Positions 1 through 11,485 of a stretch of DNA of 64,000 bases are shown here, piece after piece. Each line of letters begins with the position of its first letter. Position 1 is the first letter of the stretch. Under the pieces are notes generated by a model. That model did not search any database. It saw only the letters and a program-made list of their open reading frames with translations, and was not told the origin of the DNA. The translations under genes and the position numbers were made by a program. This stretch comes from Bolinopsis microptera (lineage: Eukaryota; Ctenophora; Tentaculata; Lobata; Bolinopsidae): the NCBI RefSeq assembly GCF_026151205.1, contig NC_087082.1:19120494-19184493 (forward strand), in the 5' to 3' direction.

Positions 1-3000
1 AGTTTTTGTATTGAGCACTTTTTAGAGCCCTTTTAGATTTAAGTGCAAGGTTACATTCATATCGATTATAGATGCACTTATCTTTACATTTTTACAGCAC
101 TAACGTGAAAGAAGGCGGAAGTAAAGGATTTTATGTAGTCACGCGTGAATGGTCACCCATTTTCAGCAGCCAATTTTAAGGGCTGACAAATCTAATAACC
201 AGTGTACCCCTTTTAGTATATTCTATAAGTTAACAGGTAAGTTCAATCAATCAAGTAACGGAGAATTTGATTTAATGTAAAGTGATAATATTAGGTAGCG
301 AGCACTACATTATTCGCCCAGATTATTCAGACATTCTTTTCAATTCAATTTTAGTATTTAGACATTTTTCAGTGAGACACACTTCTCACCATTAAAGTTT
401 ATTGTTGAAGCTAGTAAGGCACACTCAATTCCAACCTACTCAATTTACTTGATCTGACCAGGAGAATTACTGTATGCAGAAATTATGATTCATACACGTT
501 AAAATCAGGGGGATATGTGTGTAGGGCCGCAGTCCCGAATCAACAGAACAAATTAGGTTTTGATTATGATTGATTTGGAGTCGGCAAAAACGTCTGCAAT
601 AAAGTCCATGATATCCTAATAGCATATCATAACTGGGCAAACAACTTAAACAGGGTCTAGCTCTAATGAATAAAAATTAACAATGGTAACGATTGCTCTG
701 AAGTAAAATGATTCCTTGCTAATATATCTCGTGAGAACCAGCACATATAATATAAATTATGTTCGGTGACATGATATTTCTTTTCCCATTACTAATTGAA
801 TACTGATATCGTGTATCACAGCTCGATTTTACTTTTTTGATGAATTAATGTATTATAAACTTCTTAATGATCCTTAACAGCAATAAATTTGTCATTTGTA
901 TGACGATGTGATGACGTGAGTGCTGCTTGCATACATAGTGGCCCGTGAGTGTCAGGGCTTTTGGAGAGTGGGACGTCATGAGAAGTCGGATGAAAGAAAT
1001 AAATTGCATGAGATAGAGGCCGTGATTTGAGAGATTCTAGGCGATTGGGATTCATGAGAAGTCGGACAAAAGAGATATATTGCAGAGAAATAGGCTTTGT
1101 TAGTGAGAGATCAGGGCGAATGGGGAAGACGGCGAGAATTTAAGAGATGCCGTGAAGTGTAAAAGCAAAAGAAAAAAAACTTTATAAAAAGGGCTTAAAA
1201 TGATTGTTAATTTACCATTAATAAAAATATAAATTTCGTACGTTTTTTGGTACTTTTTGGTGAGTTTGGCAGGCGTGCATCAGACAACTGGCATCGAGTG
1301 CGTCCTCCTCCAACTCAGCATTGAGTTAATCGTTTGTCGGAGTGTAGCCCGGAACCGTTGGCGTGTCCTGGTACAGTTCCATGGAACTTCCTCGACCAAC
1401 TTTTGAAAACTGTCTAGCAATGTTGGTACTCCGGAAGCTCCGATGGGAGCACGTTGAAGATCTGAGCTGCTCTAAAACTCTATAGCTGTTGTCGAAATCT
1501 GTTCTTATACCGACAATGTGCTCATTTGTTCATGGCTGGGATCTCTGCCTTAATACATGCCTTTGAGATGGAGACCCTTGAACTCGAAACCCGTATCTGT
1601 TCGAGCAAGTTCATTAAAGAATTTCCATACATGAATATATAGAATTAACATTAACTGCTCTCGTCCCCACTGAAGAGACATCAACTTAAAAGCTTCTTCA
1701 AACCTGTCCAGTTACTGGAGATCCACGGCAGCCAGATATCATTAATGTAAGGATCTTGTACAGTCACCAGCTTTTTGTATCCCTGTGGACTTTTGCAGGG
1801 TTTCAGACCTGGACAGCAGTACTCTAGCTTGGGCGAACATGCTTTTTGTATAAAGTCCAGCATGACTAATTGTACCGGTCTCTAAAAGCACCACAAAGTC
1901 AAAGCCCGCCATTTTCATAGCTCCTTGAAACTGTCTTCACAATGTGAGGACACCCCATGATCTACTGCTGCAAACAACGCTCCCAACGTCCTCTGACAGT
2001 TTCCCTGTGGTGATATTGCGTGTCCTTTTGGATGTATTATACTCAACAGTTTTCTGGGTATGAACAGGAGCTCTCTTAGAGCTTTTGATCATTCAGGGGT
2101 AGTTTACAACCTCAAAACTTCTGTTCGGTGTAGCTCCATGTAATGGGGTTAACAAGTGACCACTCAGATGACTATTTTGAGATCAATCTAGCAGTAACTC
2201 TACACTACTCATTCTTGGATAGCCCCAATCAGCTTTGTTCGTCTGCAAAAGCTGAATCCGTTTACTATAGCTAATATGTTCAACAGATCCTTGATGTACA
2301 GAATAAACAGGATCGGTCCTAGACCTGTTTTTGTTTTAAGTTTCTTAACTTCTAACTTCACATCAGAAAGAGATACAAAAGCCCTGTCTTCAAAATCATT
2401 CCTAGTTTATCTTCTAGGCTAATGATCATCCAATCACATTCAACACTTCTGCTTTTTCTGCTTTTTGCCAAAAGCGAATAAAAGGCCCCTTCTGTGTCCC
2501 ACAGTCTTGACGATTCTCAAGTAGAACATACATGAGACTATATAGTTTGACGTTAATGGTGTTTAAAACGCACAAATCCCCAGTCTCACAGAGTTAACGG
2601 GCTCCACCAATCGCTCACGAAAACCAACTAGACCTCTCGAAATGAAAAAAATGAGAACACAAGTTACGATAAAACAGATTAATCAAAATGATTGGAAATA
2701 GAAGGATACTATTCCCAAGATTATAGCAACGAAAGATCATGTCGATGATCTTTAGCAATTGCTCATTTGTATTTACATCATTTGTACAAGACTAGATGGT
2801 AGCCATGTTCTGATGTCCAAACCTAACTTTAGTGTTCATGTTATCTATTTTTTGTTTGGTTCTCGAGTTTAAAAAAAAAAAACCTTGAAAAAGCCATTGA
2901 ATATGTTTTGCCACTACTGCTTCTACACTGATCAAAATAATAGTTAAAAAAAATAGGGTCAGTGTCTTGACCATTTGTTTGTTGTATTAGATGAAGCAAG

Positions 3001-4797
3001 GTCATGAAACCCCCATCACGGTGAAAGGATTAGGCCGGTTATTCTAGCAAAGATCCTGTCACTATAACTTTTTGGTGTTGTTGCTTTCAGTAATCATTAT
3101 TAAATCATCAATGAAGATTGTGTGTGCATACACAACAACTTTAATATTAAGGTAAATTGTTAGACAGAGTGTTATTTTCGCGAAATACATCTCCCAAAAG
3201 CAAAACAAATATTACCACAGCTTCAGTTCAATCCTTGATATCTTAATAAAATATAAATAAAACGATGACCCTGTCAAACAATTTAAAATAAAATTAAAAA
3301 AAAAAAAAAAACTTTCTCTGTAATTTTTTTTCTTTTCATAGTATGGCGTTATAGAAAAGGAAAATCGATAAAATAAGGCTTTATTTAAAATGATATGTTT
3401 CGCGGGGTCGTCGTTTCGTTCGTTTCGCGGCGGGTTTCTGTGGCGGGTTCGGGCGCGCGGGGTCGGGCGGGGGCGGTAGACCTATTTTAGCTCAAAAAAC
3501 AATCAATCTGACACGACGAGAACCCTCATAGAGTGATTGAACTGCAAGGGACAATTTGAGGGGCGAACGAAATAATACAGTTTTCAAGTTAAGTTTAAAT
3601 ATAATAACGAATTGAAATAATAAACCAATGAATTTATACAGGTTGTCCAGTATAACGTACACACGCCACAGAAATTAAAACTTCGGCCTGATCGAGCTGG
3701 TATCTCATGGGTAAGGCGCTGAACGTTTTGCGGAGTTACCAATCGCGAGCTCAAACGCGAAACTTTCCACCTCATTTCCCCAAAGAGGCATGCCGGCTTA
3801 TAGGTAAAATTAAAAAATTAGCTTCAACTATAATTACTTATAAAAAATTGTTGTAATTCAAGTACACATTTTTTATTTATAATTGTAAATAGATATAATT
3901 AAAATTCAAAACAATAAGCAACAAAATCAAAGAAACAATAAACATTCGAAAGCTAATTTTTTAATTTTACTAATAAGCCGCGCAACCTATGGTGTAAAGT
4001 AAAATTCAGGAATATCGCGTTGGTTTATGCTTGCTGATTTTAAAAAAAAAACCTCCTCCGCAAACGTTCCAGCTCATCAGTGGCAAGTGGCAGCTCGAAT
4101 CAGAACGTTTCTACTCCTTCCTTATTTCTGTTGGCTGTGAACGTACAACCTGTAAATTCATTCGTTATTATATTAATACATATTATATATAAACTTAACT
4201 TGAAACTGCTAATTCGTTAGCCCCTCAAATTGTCCTTGGCAGTTAATCACTCCTACTGGTCTCGTGATTGAGCTAAAAGGTCGCCGGAACATATCATTTT
4301 TACAAAAGCCTTATCGATTTACATAACGCATACTGAAATGAAATACAGAAGTTTTAAAATTGTTTGACCAGGGTCATCGTTAAGATATCAAGATTGATGA
4401 AGCTGATAATATTAGTGCTGGGATAAAATCGAATAACATGTCTAAACATTTCTTAAGGACACTTTTTTTTTAAAGTGTGGTGAAAATGTACTTTGAGTGC
4501 CATGACCATTTGACAGTGAGGAGTGACATGACTGTAACTAGAAAGTGTTGCACATGATATGCCATCATCTTAACGCCCTGTAAGGAACAACATTCTTAGA
4601 TAATATTTATAATTATAGTACATCAAAGGGGCAGTGCCATTTTTTCCAGCATTTTGGAACTATAATGTTGAAAACCGTCCCTTTACAAACTGAATTTTGC
4701 CGACTTTTTTCTGTTCAAAATTCAGATTATGTCTCAGAATAAATCAAAAGAATATATTGGATATTGGTAAGGAATATTTGAACTGTGCTCAAAATAA
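1..4797. repeat. Indel-rich direct duplicate of 5655-10005 (probable unpolished sequence)
   Basis: Line by line this stretch matches 5655-10005 in the same order and orientation, but with a small insertion or deletion every few tens of bases, mostly extra bases and stretched homopolymers. It is therefore about 450 bp longer than its partner. Around 3400-3480 there is a burst of GC-rich junk absent from the partner. The copy contains a degraded LINE fragment (about 1255-2335, minus strand), one arm of the inner palindrome and the left end of the TTAA element (about 4452). The match stops near 4797, inside that element. The error pattern is what raw single-molecule reads give, so I read this as low-quality assembly and not an old paralogue. 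A diverged true duplicate is less likely, because intact reading frames and point substitutions are not what distinguishes the copies. Confidence 0.75.
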
Positions 4798-5153
4798 GAG
4801 TTTTGCCTGATGCCGTAGCGTTTGGCTTTAGCTAGAAGAATGTTGTTCTACATGTCAACGCTTTGGCGTAATCGGTATTAAATCACTTCAAATTGGGGTT
4901 TCTTTAGATCATGTTATTTGCAGGGCCCATATGATGTCATGATGACATTAAACAGTTCTTCTTGAAGCAAACACCTTGCTACTAAATCAGTAATCTTGCT
5001 TATAAGCTTCGTGTCATCAGCATTCAGCAAAGAACTTTCCAAGAGCAGTTAATAACGTGGCCAGTTGGTCATCTATATACAGAATCCAAGCGAACACCGA
5101 ACATGCACGAGATTAATCTTATTATTAAGTCTGAACGTGTAGAGTTTAGAAAA

Positions 5154-5317
5154 GAGTCGTCCACATATTACGTAATTAGCCGAGGGTTGGGGGGGGGGGG
5201 GGATTCCAAATGATTGTGCTAGTGTAATTCTGACACGACAGCTATGTGTAGAACTGATTAAGGAGTGGTGGGTGTAAAATTTGTCTAAAAAGTGATTACG
5301 TAATATGTGAACGACCC
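5154..5317. mobile_element. MITE with TIR of GGGTCGTTCAC type (left-arm copy)
   Basis: A 164-bp element whose ends are inverted copies of a sequence starting GAGTCGTCCACATATTACGT on the left and ending in its complement on the right, with a G run of about 12 inside. The same element lies reverse-complemented in the other palindrome arm at 13898-14059. TIRs starting GGGTCGT and containing TACGTAAT are familiar from PIF/Harbinger-ISL2EU-like MITEs of invertebrates. That family assignment is from memory and tentative. It carries no coding capacity. The 113-codon frame across it is incidental. Confidence 0.6.
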
Positions 5318-6525
5318 TAAACGTGAACACCGAGGATGAACTTTCTAACAGCATAATAATGCCCATAAATAGTTCAGTAGCTGGTTCACATCTTTCAGGT
5401 GCCAGGCCTCCCAAACTGCCTTACTTTGAAACTGGGTAGAATTTCATCAGATTTGCCAGGCGATTTAAGCATTTGATTCTGTGTGCGGGAATAGCGGTCA
5501 GCGGAGGATACTTACTAACTTCGTTTTGTAGTAAAGTAGGATCAGGGTCAAATTATTAGGGTCAAGTGTTATTGTGTTAAGTTTGATTTTTAGCACAGTT
5601 TTCATTATAGTTAAATAGTTACTTCATTACATAGTCCACAAGGGTAAAGTAATTTCGTAGGTTTTGTATTGAGCATCTTTTAGAGCCCTTTTAGTGCAAG
5701 GTTACATTCATATAGATTTTAGTTGCACTTATCTTTACATTTTACAGCACTACGTGTAAGTAGGCGGAAGTAAAGGATTTTATGTAGTCACGCGTGAATG
5801 AGTCACCCATTTCAGCAGCCTATTTAAGGGCTGACAAGCTTATTACCAGGGTCCCCTTTTAGTATATTCTTATGAAGTTTTCAGTACGTTCAATCAAGCA
5901 AGTATCGAGAATTTGGATTTATTGTAAAGTGATATTATTATACGACACTACATTTATTCGCCCAGATTATTCAGACATTCTTTTCAATTCTATTTAAGTA
6001 TTTAGACATTTTCAGTGAGACACACTTCTCACCTTTATAAGTTTATTGTTGAAGTCTAGTAAGGCACACTCATTTCACCTACTCATTTACTTGATCGTGA
6101 CCAGGAGAATTACTGTATGCAGAAATTAGGATCATACACGTTAAAACAGTCCGCAGTCCGAATCAACAGATCATATTAGGTGATTATGATTGATTGAGTC
6201 GGCAAAAACGTCTGCAATAAAGTCCAGTGATATCCTAATAGCATATCATAACTGGGCAAACAACTTAACAGGGTCTAGCTCTAATGAATAAAATAACAAT
6301 GGTTACGATTGCTCTGAAGTAAAATGATTCCTTGCTAATATATCATCGTGAGAACCAGCACATATAATATAAATTATGTGCTGGTGACATGATATGCTTT
6401 CCATTACTAATTGAATACTGATAATCGTGTTCACAGCTCGATTTTACTTTTTTGATGAATTATGTTTATAACTTCTTTATGATTCTTAACAGCTATAAAT
6501 TGTCATTTGTATGACGATGTGAGAC

Positions 6526-6801
6526 GTGAGTGCTGCTTGCATACATAGTGGCCGTGAGTGTCAGGGCTTTTGGAGAGTGGGACGTCATGAGAAGTCGGAT
6601 AAAGAAATATATTGCAGAGATAGAGGCCGTGAGTATGAGAGATCTAGGCGATTGGGAAGTCATGAGAAGTCGGACAAAGAGATATATTGCAGAGAAATAG
6701 GCTGTGTTAGTGAGAGATCAGGGCGAATGGGAAGACGGCGAGAATTTAAGAGATGCCGTGAAGGTAAAAGCAAAAGAAAAAAACTTTATAAAAGGGCTTA
6801 A
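6526..6801 (+). CDS. Short basic repeat-containing ORF in palindrome arm (hypothetical)
   Basis: A 91-codon frame, nearly identical in the mirrored arm at 12414-12689 (minus). It contains an internal repeat of roughly 25 residues, with HEKSDKEIYCR occurring twice, and ends in a lysine/arginine-rich tail. The nucleotide sequence itself is a degenerate tandem repeat of roughly 75 bp (AGAAGTCGGA blocks), so the open frame may simply reflect the repeat. In the indel-rich copy (about 930-1190) the frame is broken. I do not recognise the protein. It could be a remnant of a transposon ORF or non-coding. Confidence 0.2.
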   Translation: MSAACIHSGRECQGFWRVGRHEKSDKEIYCRDRGREYERSRRLGSHEKSDKEIYCREIGCVSERSGRMGRRREFKRCREGKSKRKKLYKRA

Positions 6802-6837
6802 CAAGGATTGTTAATTAACTCATTAATAAAAATATAA

Positions 6838-7898
6838 AGTTACGTACGTTTTTGGTACGTTTTGGTGAGTTTGGCAGGGCGTGCTCAGGACAACTGCATC
6901 GAGTGCGTCCTCCTCCAGCTCAGCATTGAGTTATCGTTTGTCGGAGTGTAGCCCGGAACCGGTGGCGTGTCTGGGTACTGTTCCATGGAACTTCCTAGAC
7001 CAACTTTGAAACTGTCTAGCAATGTGGTACTCCGGAGCTCCGATGGGAGCACGTTGAAGAGCTGAGCTGCTCTAACTCTATAGCTGTTGTCGTAATCTGT
7101 TCTTACCGACAATTGTGCGCTTTTGTTCATGGCTGGGATCTCTGCCTTAATACCATGCCTTTGATGAGACTTGAACTCGAAACCCGTATCGTTCGGAGCA
7201 TGTTCATTAAGAATTTTCCATACATGAATAATAGAATAACATTAACGCTCTCTCCGCCTCTGAAGAGACATCAACTTAAGCTTCTTCAACCTGTCCCAGT
7301 ACTGGAGATCACGGCAGCCAGATATCTTTATAGTAAAGGATCTTTGTACAGTCTCCAGCTTTTGTATCTCTGTGACTTTTGCAGGGTTTCAGACTGGACA
7401 GCAGTACTCTAGCTTGGAGCGAACCATGCTTTTGTATAAAGTCAGCATGACTAATTGTGACCGGTCTCTAAAAGCACTCAAAGTCAAAGCCGCCATTTTT
7501 CTAGCTCCTTGAACTGTCTTCTCAATGTGAGGACCCCATGATCTACTGCTGCTAACATACGCTCCAACGTCTCTGACAGTTTCCTGTGGTGATATTGCGT
7601 GTCCTTTTGGTGTAGTATACTCAACAGTTTCTGGGTAGAACAGGAGCTCTCTTAGAGCTTTTGATCCATTCAGGGGGTAGTTTACAACCTCAAACTTCTG
7701 TTCGTGTAGCTCCATGTTGTTAACACGTGACCACTCGATGACTATGTTGAGATCATCTTGCAGTAACTCTACACTACTCATTCCTTGGATAGCCCCAATC
7801 AGCTTTGTGTCGTCTGCAAAGCTGAATCCGTTACTATAGCTAATACTGTTCAACAGATCCTTGATGTACAGAATAAACAGGATCGGTCCTAGGACTGT
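6838..7898 (-). mobile_element. LINE retrotransposon fragment, 3' part of reverse transcriptase
   Basis: The minus strand encodes the C-terminal half of a non-LTR (Jockey/CR1/L2-like) polymerase. The 7389-7853 frame contains FADDTKL, the catalytic YxDD-type box, and ends in SKLEYCCPV, the conserved thumb/connection motif of these elements. The rest continues with frameshifts through a WDRLKKL/LQRRRER region to a terminal frame at 6885-7130 ending near LSWRR. The N-terminal endonuclease and most of the RT are absent, so it is 5'-truncated and dead. The mirrored arm lacks exactly this segment (junction near 12383), so it is either a late insertion on the left or a deletion on the right. Confidence 0.8.
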
Positions 7899-8626
7899 TT
7901 TAAGTTTCTAACTCACATCAGAAAGAGAACAAAAGCCCTGTGCTTCAAAATCATTCCTAGTTTATCTAGGCTAATGATCATCAATCAACATTCAACACTT
8001 CTGCTTTTTGCCAAAAGCGAATAAAAGGCCCCTTCTGTGTCCACTGTCTTGACGATTCTCAGTATGATCATACATGAGTCTATATAGTTTGACGTTATGT
8101 GTTTAACGCACAAATCCCCAGTCTCACAGAGTTACGGGCTCCAGCAATCGCTCACAAACCAACTAGACCTCTCGAAATGAAAAAAATGAGAACAAGGTTA
8201 CGATAAAAACAGATTATCAAAATTGATTGGAAATAGAAGGATACTATTCCAAGATTATAGCAACGAAGTTCATGTCGATGATCTTTAGCTTGCTCATTTG
8301 TATTTACATCATTTGTACAAGACTAGATGGTAGCCATGTTCTGTGTCCTAAACCTAACTTTAGTGTGCATGTTATCTATTTTGTTGGTCTCAGTTTAAAC
8401 CTGAAAGCCATTGAATATGTTTGCCACTGCTTCTCAGCTGATCATAAATAATTTAAAATAGGGTTCAGTGTTCTGACCATTTGTGTATGTAGATGAAGCA
8501 AGGTCAGGAACCCAGCACGGTGAAGGATTAGGCCGGTTATCTAGCAAAGATCTCTGTCACTATACTTTTGTTGCTCAGTATCATTAGTATCATCATTGAA
8601 GATTGTGCATACACAACTTTATTAAG

Positions 8627-9672
8627 GTAAATGTTAGACAGTGTTATTTCGAATACATCCCAGCACAAATATTACCAGCTTCATCAATCTTGATATCTTA
8701 ACGATGACCCTGGTCAAACAATTTAAAACTTCTGTAATTTCATTTCTAGTATGCGTATAGGAAATCGATAAGGCTTTAAAATGATATGTTCGGCGACCTT
8801 TTAGCTCAATCACGAGACTCAGTAGGAGTGATTGAACTGCAAGGGACAATTGAGGCTAACGAATTAGCAGTTTCAAGTTAAGTTTAATATAATAACGAAT
8901 TAATTATAATAACCAATGAATTATACAGGTTGTCAGTACGTACACGCCACAGAATTAAAAACGTTCGGCCTGATCGAGCTGGTATCTCATGGGTAAGGCG
9001 CTGAACGTTTGCGGAGTTACAATCGCGAGCTACAAACGCGAAACTTTCAAGAGGCAGTTGCGCGGCTTATAGGTAAAATTAAAAATTAGCTTCAGACTAT
9101 AATTAGCTTATAAAAAATTGTTGTATTCAGTACACATTTTATTTATAAATTGTAAATTAGATATAATTTAATTCAAAACAATATGCAACAAAATCAAAAT
9201 AAACAATAAACATTCGAAAGCTAATTTTTAATTTTACTAATAAGCCGCGCAACTATATTCGGAAGTATCGCGTTGGTAGCTTGCGATTTTAACTCCGCAA
9301 ACGTTCAGCTCATCAGTGCAAGTGCAGCTCGATCAGAACGTTTCTAATTCTGTGGCGTGTACGTACAACCTGTATAATTCATTCGTTATTATAATTAATT
9401 CGATATTATATTAAACTTAACTTGAAACTGCTAATTCGTTAGCCTCAATTGTCCCTTGCAGTTCAATCACTCCTACTGAGTCTCGTGATTGAGCTAAAAG
9501 GTCGCCGAACATATCATTTTAAAGCCTTATCGATTTCCTATACGCATACTAGAAATGAAATTACAGAAGTTTTAAATTGTTTGACCAGGGTCATCGTTAA
9601 GATATCAAGATTGATGAAGCTGATAATATTTGTGCTGGGATATATTCGAAATAACACTGTCTAACATTTACC
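8627..9672. repeat. Inner palindrome with roughly 120-bp loop
   Basis: The frame at 8634-8849 (minus) and the frame at 9449-9664 (plus) encode almost the same 71 residues, which shows that the two halves are inverted copies. The arms run in to about 9092 and 9215. The loop between them is AT-rich. The small frames are by-products of the repeat and I do not call them genes. Confidence 0.8.
8976..9050 (+). repeat. tRNA-like segment (possible SINE head)
   Basis: TATCTCATGGGTAAGGCGCT resembles a tRNA D-arm/A-box, and about 35 bases later GCGAGCTACAAACGCG sits where a T-arm/B-box would be. A cleaner version is in the indel-rich copy at about 3690-3765. The acceptor stem is not convincing and the B-box is imperfect. 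I therefore suggest a decayed tRNA-derived SINE promoter and not a tRNA gene. Confidence 0.25.
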
Positions 9673-9676
9673 TTAA

Positions 9677-11485
9677 GGACACGTTTTTTTTAAGTGTGGT
9701 GAAAATGACTTTGAGTGCCATGACACTTTTGACAGTGAAAGTGAAATGACTAGTAACTAGAAAGTGTTGCACAGATATGCCTTCAATCTTAACTGCCCCT
9801 GTAAGGAAAATCCATTACTTAGATAATATGTTATAATATAGTACCAAGGCAGTGCCAGTTTTCAGCATTTTGGACTATAATGTTGAAAACGCCCTTTAAA
9901 AACTGAATTTTGCGACTTTTCTGTTCAAAATTCAGATTATGTCTCAGAATTATTCAAAGAATATTTGGATTTTGGTAGGAATACTTGAACTGTGCTCAAA
10001 ATAAGCAAACAGTCATTTGTTTGGTGAAATTTCTAGTTTGGTTGAATTGGGGTTGTACAAGGCCCATACTCTTGATCAGCTTGTGAATGAACTGTAACAA
10101 CTTTCAAGAAACGTTGGTCTGTAATAATGTAACCTAGGAAAAACCTATTGTGTACCTGTATTCAGTAAAAATTCACTCACAAAATTACAATTGATTTTTT
10201 TACATTGCAGTAGCTAGACAGCAACAAATTAGAACGTTTTTCAATCATACTGTCGAGATTAAGTCTGCTCAACAGCATTCTGTTCGAAAATCAAATTAAG
10301 AGTGTTTCAGTTTTCAGTAAAAAGTCATTTTTAGGTCAAATTCATCACGATTAAAAATTCAAAAGAAATGACTCTTTGCTGAATATTGGCACTATACAAT
10401 TGATGTCTGACAGCATAGGCAGGTTCATCAAGATGATTCTTTACAAAATCTAACGATATTGTGTGTTCTAATTCAGCTAAAAGTCATTTTATAAATAATA
10501 TTTTTAGCTTAAAATCTTCATAGAAATGACTTTTTGCTGATTATTGGCACGATAAAGTAGATTTCTGACAACAATATTATGTTCATCATGGAAATTGGTA
10601 CATACTATTGATGTTTGAAGTTCATTGTGCCAGTTTTAAGTTAATTATAGCAGGTTATCACAACACTGTTTACAAAGCAAAATTTGTATGTGATTTACCA
10701 TTGGTATATGCCTTTAGAGAAAGAAGTCATTTTAAGCTGAATAATGGCACACAGTGCAACAAAATTGTGCCAGATTTAAAAAAAAAGGCACACCGCTCTC
10801 TCAAACAATATTTTGAACTTAAAAGAGTGCCATTTAGCAGTAAGAATGACTATTTCTGTCAAATAAGTCACTTATTACTGATTTTCAGGACACATATGCT
10901 GTTCAAACTATCAGGATATAACTAAACTAAGATTCGTATCTGAAACATAAACAATTCGGTGGTTTGAGATGATTAATAATGCTGATATTGACTTACAATA
11001 GTTGGTAATTCCCACGTTGGCTGCAGCAGTCACTACAGCTGATTAGTGGCACTCTAATAGTATTATCTGTTTTTGACCCCTTTATGAACACATTACTTTT
11101 CGAAATAGATGCTTAAACTAACAATAATACACCCATGGATCAAGAAATAGACAATTTTTGTCTTTAAACAGTTACTCACTCCAATCTACTAGTGTAATGT
11201 GAACAATATTTGAGCAAAATATGTCGAAATCAATGGAATTAGTCAATTGGAGGTTAAATTGGTTTGCTGATTTTTGGCACTCAGTTTAATTGCTCATAAG
11301 TCATATTCTGCTTGAGCCTGGCACTTCGTTTTTTCAAATCACAACTGCTGAATATTTTCACTTCATCTTATGTACAAATTTATGGTTGCACTTTAAAAAG
11401 CATTGCGACTTTTTCCTCATTTTGTGCACTCTACTTTAAAAAAGGTGAAATCAGCAACTCACCACACTTTAAAAAAAACGTGTCC
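9677..11485. mobile_element. Non-autonomous DNA transposon with TTAA target duplication
   Basis: An 1809-bp element. The left end starts GGACACG and runs through a T-rich stretch to AAGTGTGGT. The right end is the inverted copy ending CGTGTCC. Both are flanked by TTAA (9673-9676 and 11486-11489). The unoccupied site, with a single TTAA, is preserved in the left palindrome half (about 8623-8626), which proves insertion. TTAA duplication is typical of piggyBac and Kolobok elements. No transposase is present. The interior has degenerate subrepeats containing GCTGATTATTGGCAC-like blocks. The frames at 10608-10925 and 11312-11518 look like nothing I know. Confidence 0.8.

Noticed and set aside
3687-3770. 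tRNA gene
   Set aside because: A-box is fair but B-box and acceptor stem are poor, and the copy is in error-rich sequence; at best a SINE remnant.
8634-9664. The pair of identical 71-codon frames as two genes
   Set aside because: They are the two arms of a palindrome; the frame has no domain and is broken in the third copy.
10608-10925. 105-codon frame inside the TTAA element as a transposase
   Set aside because: Too short, no DDE/D or zinc-finger pattern; element looks non-autonomous.
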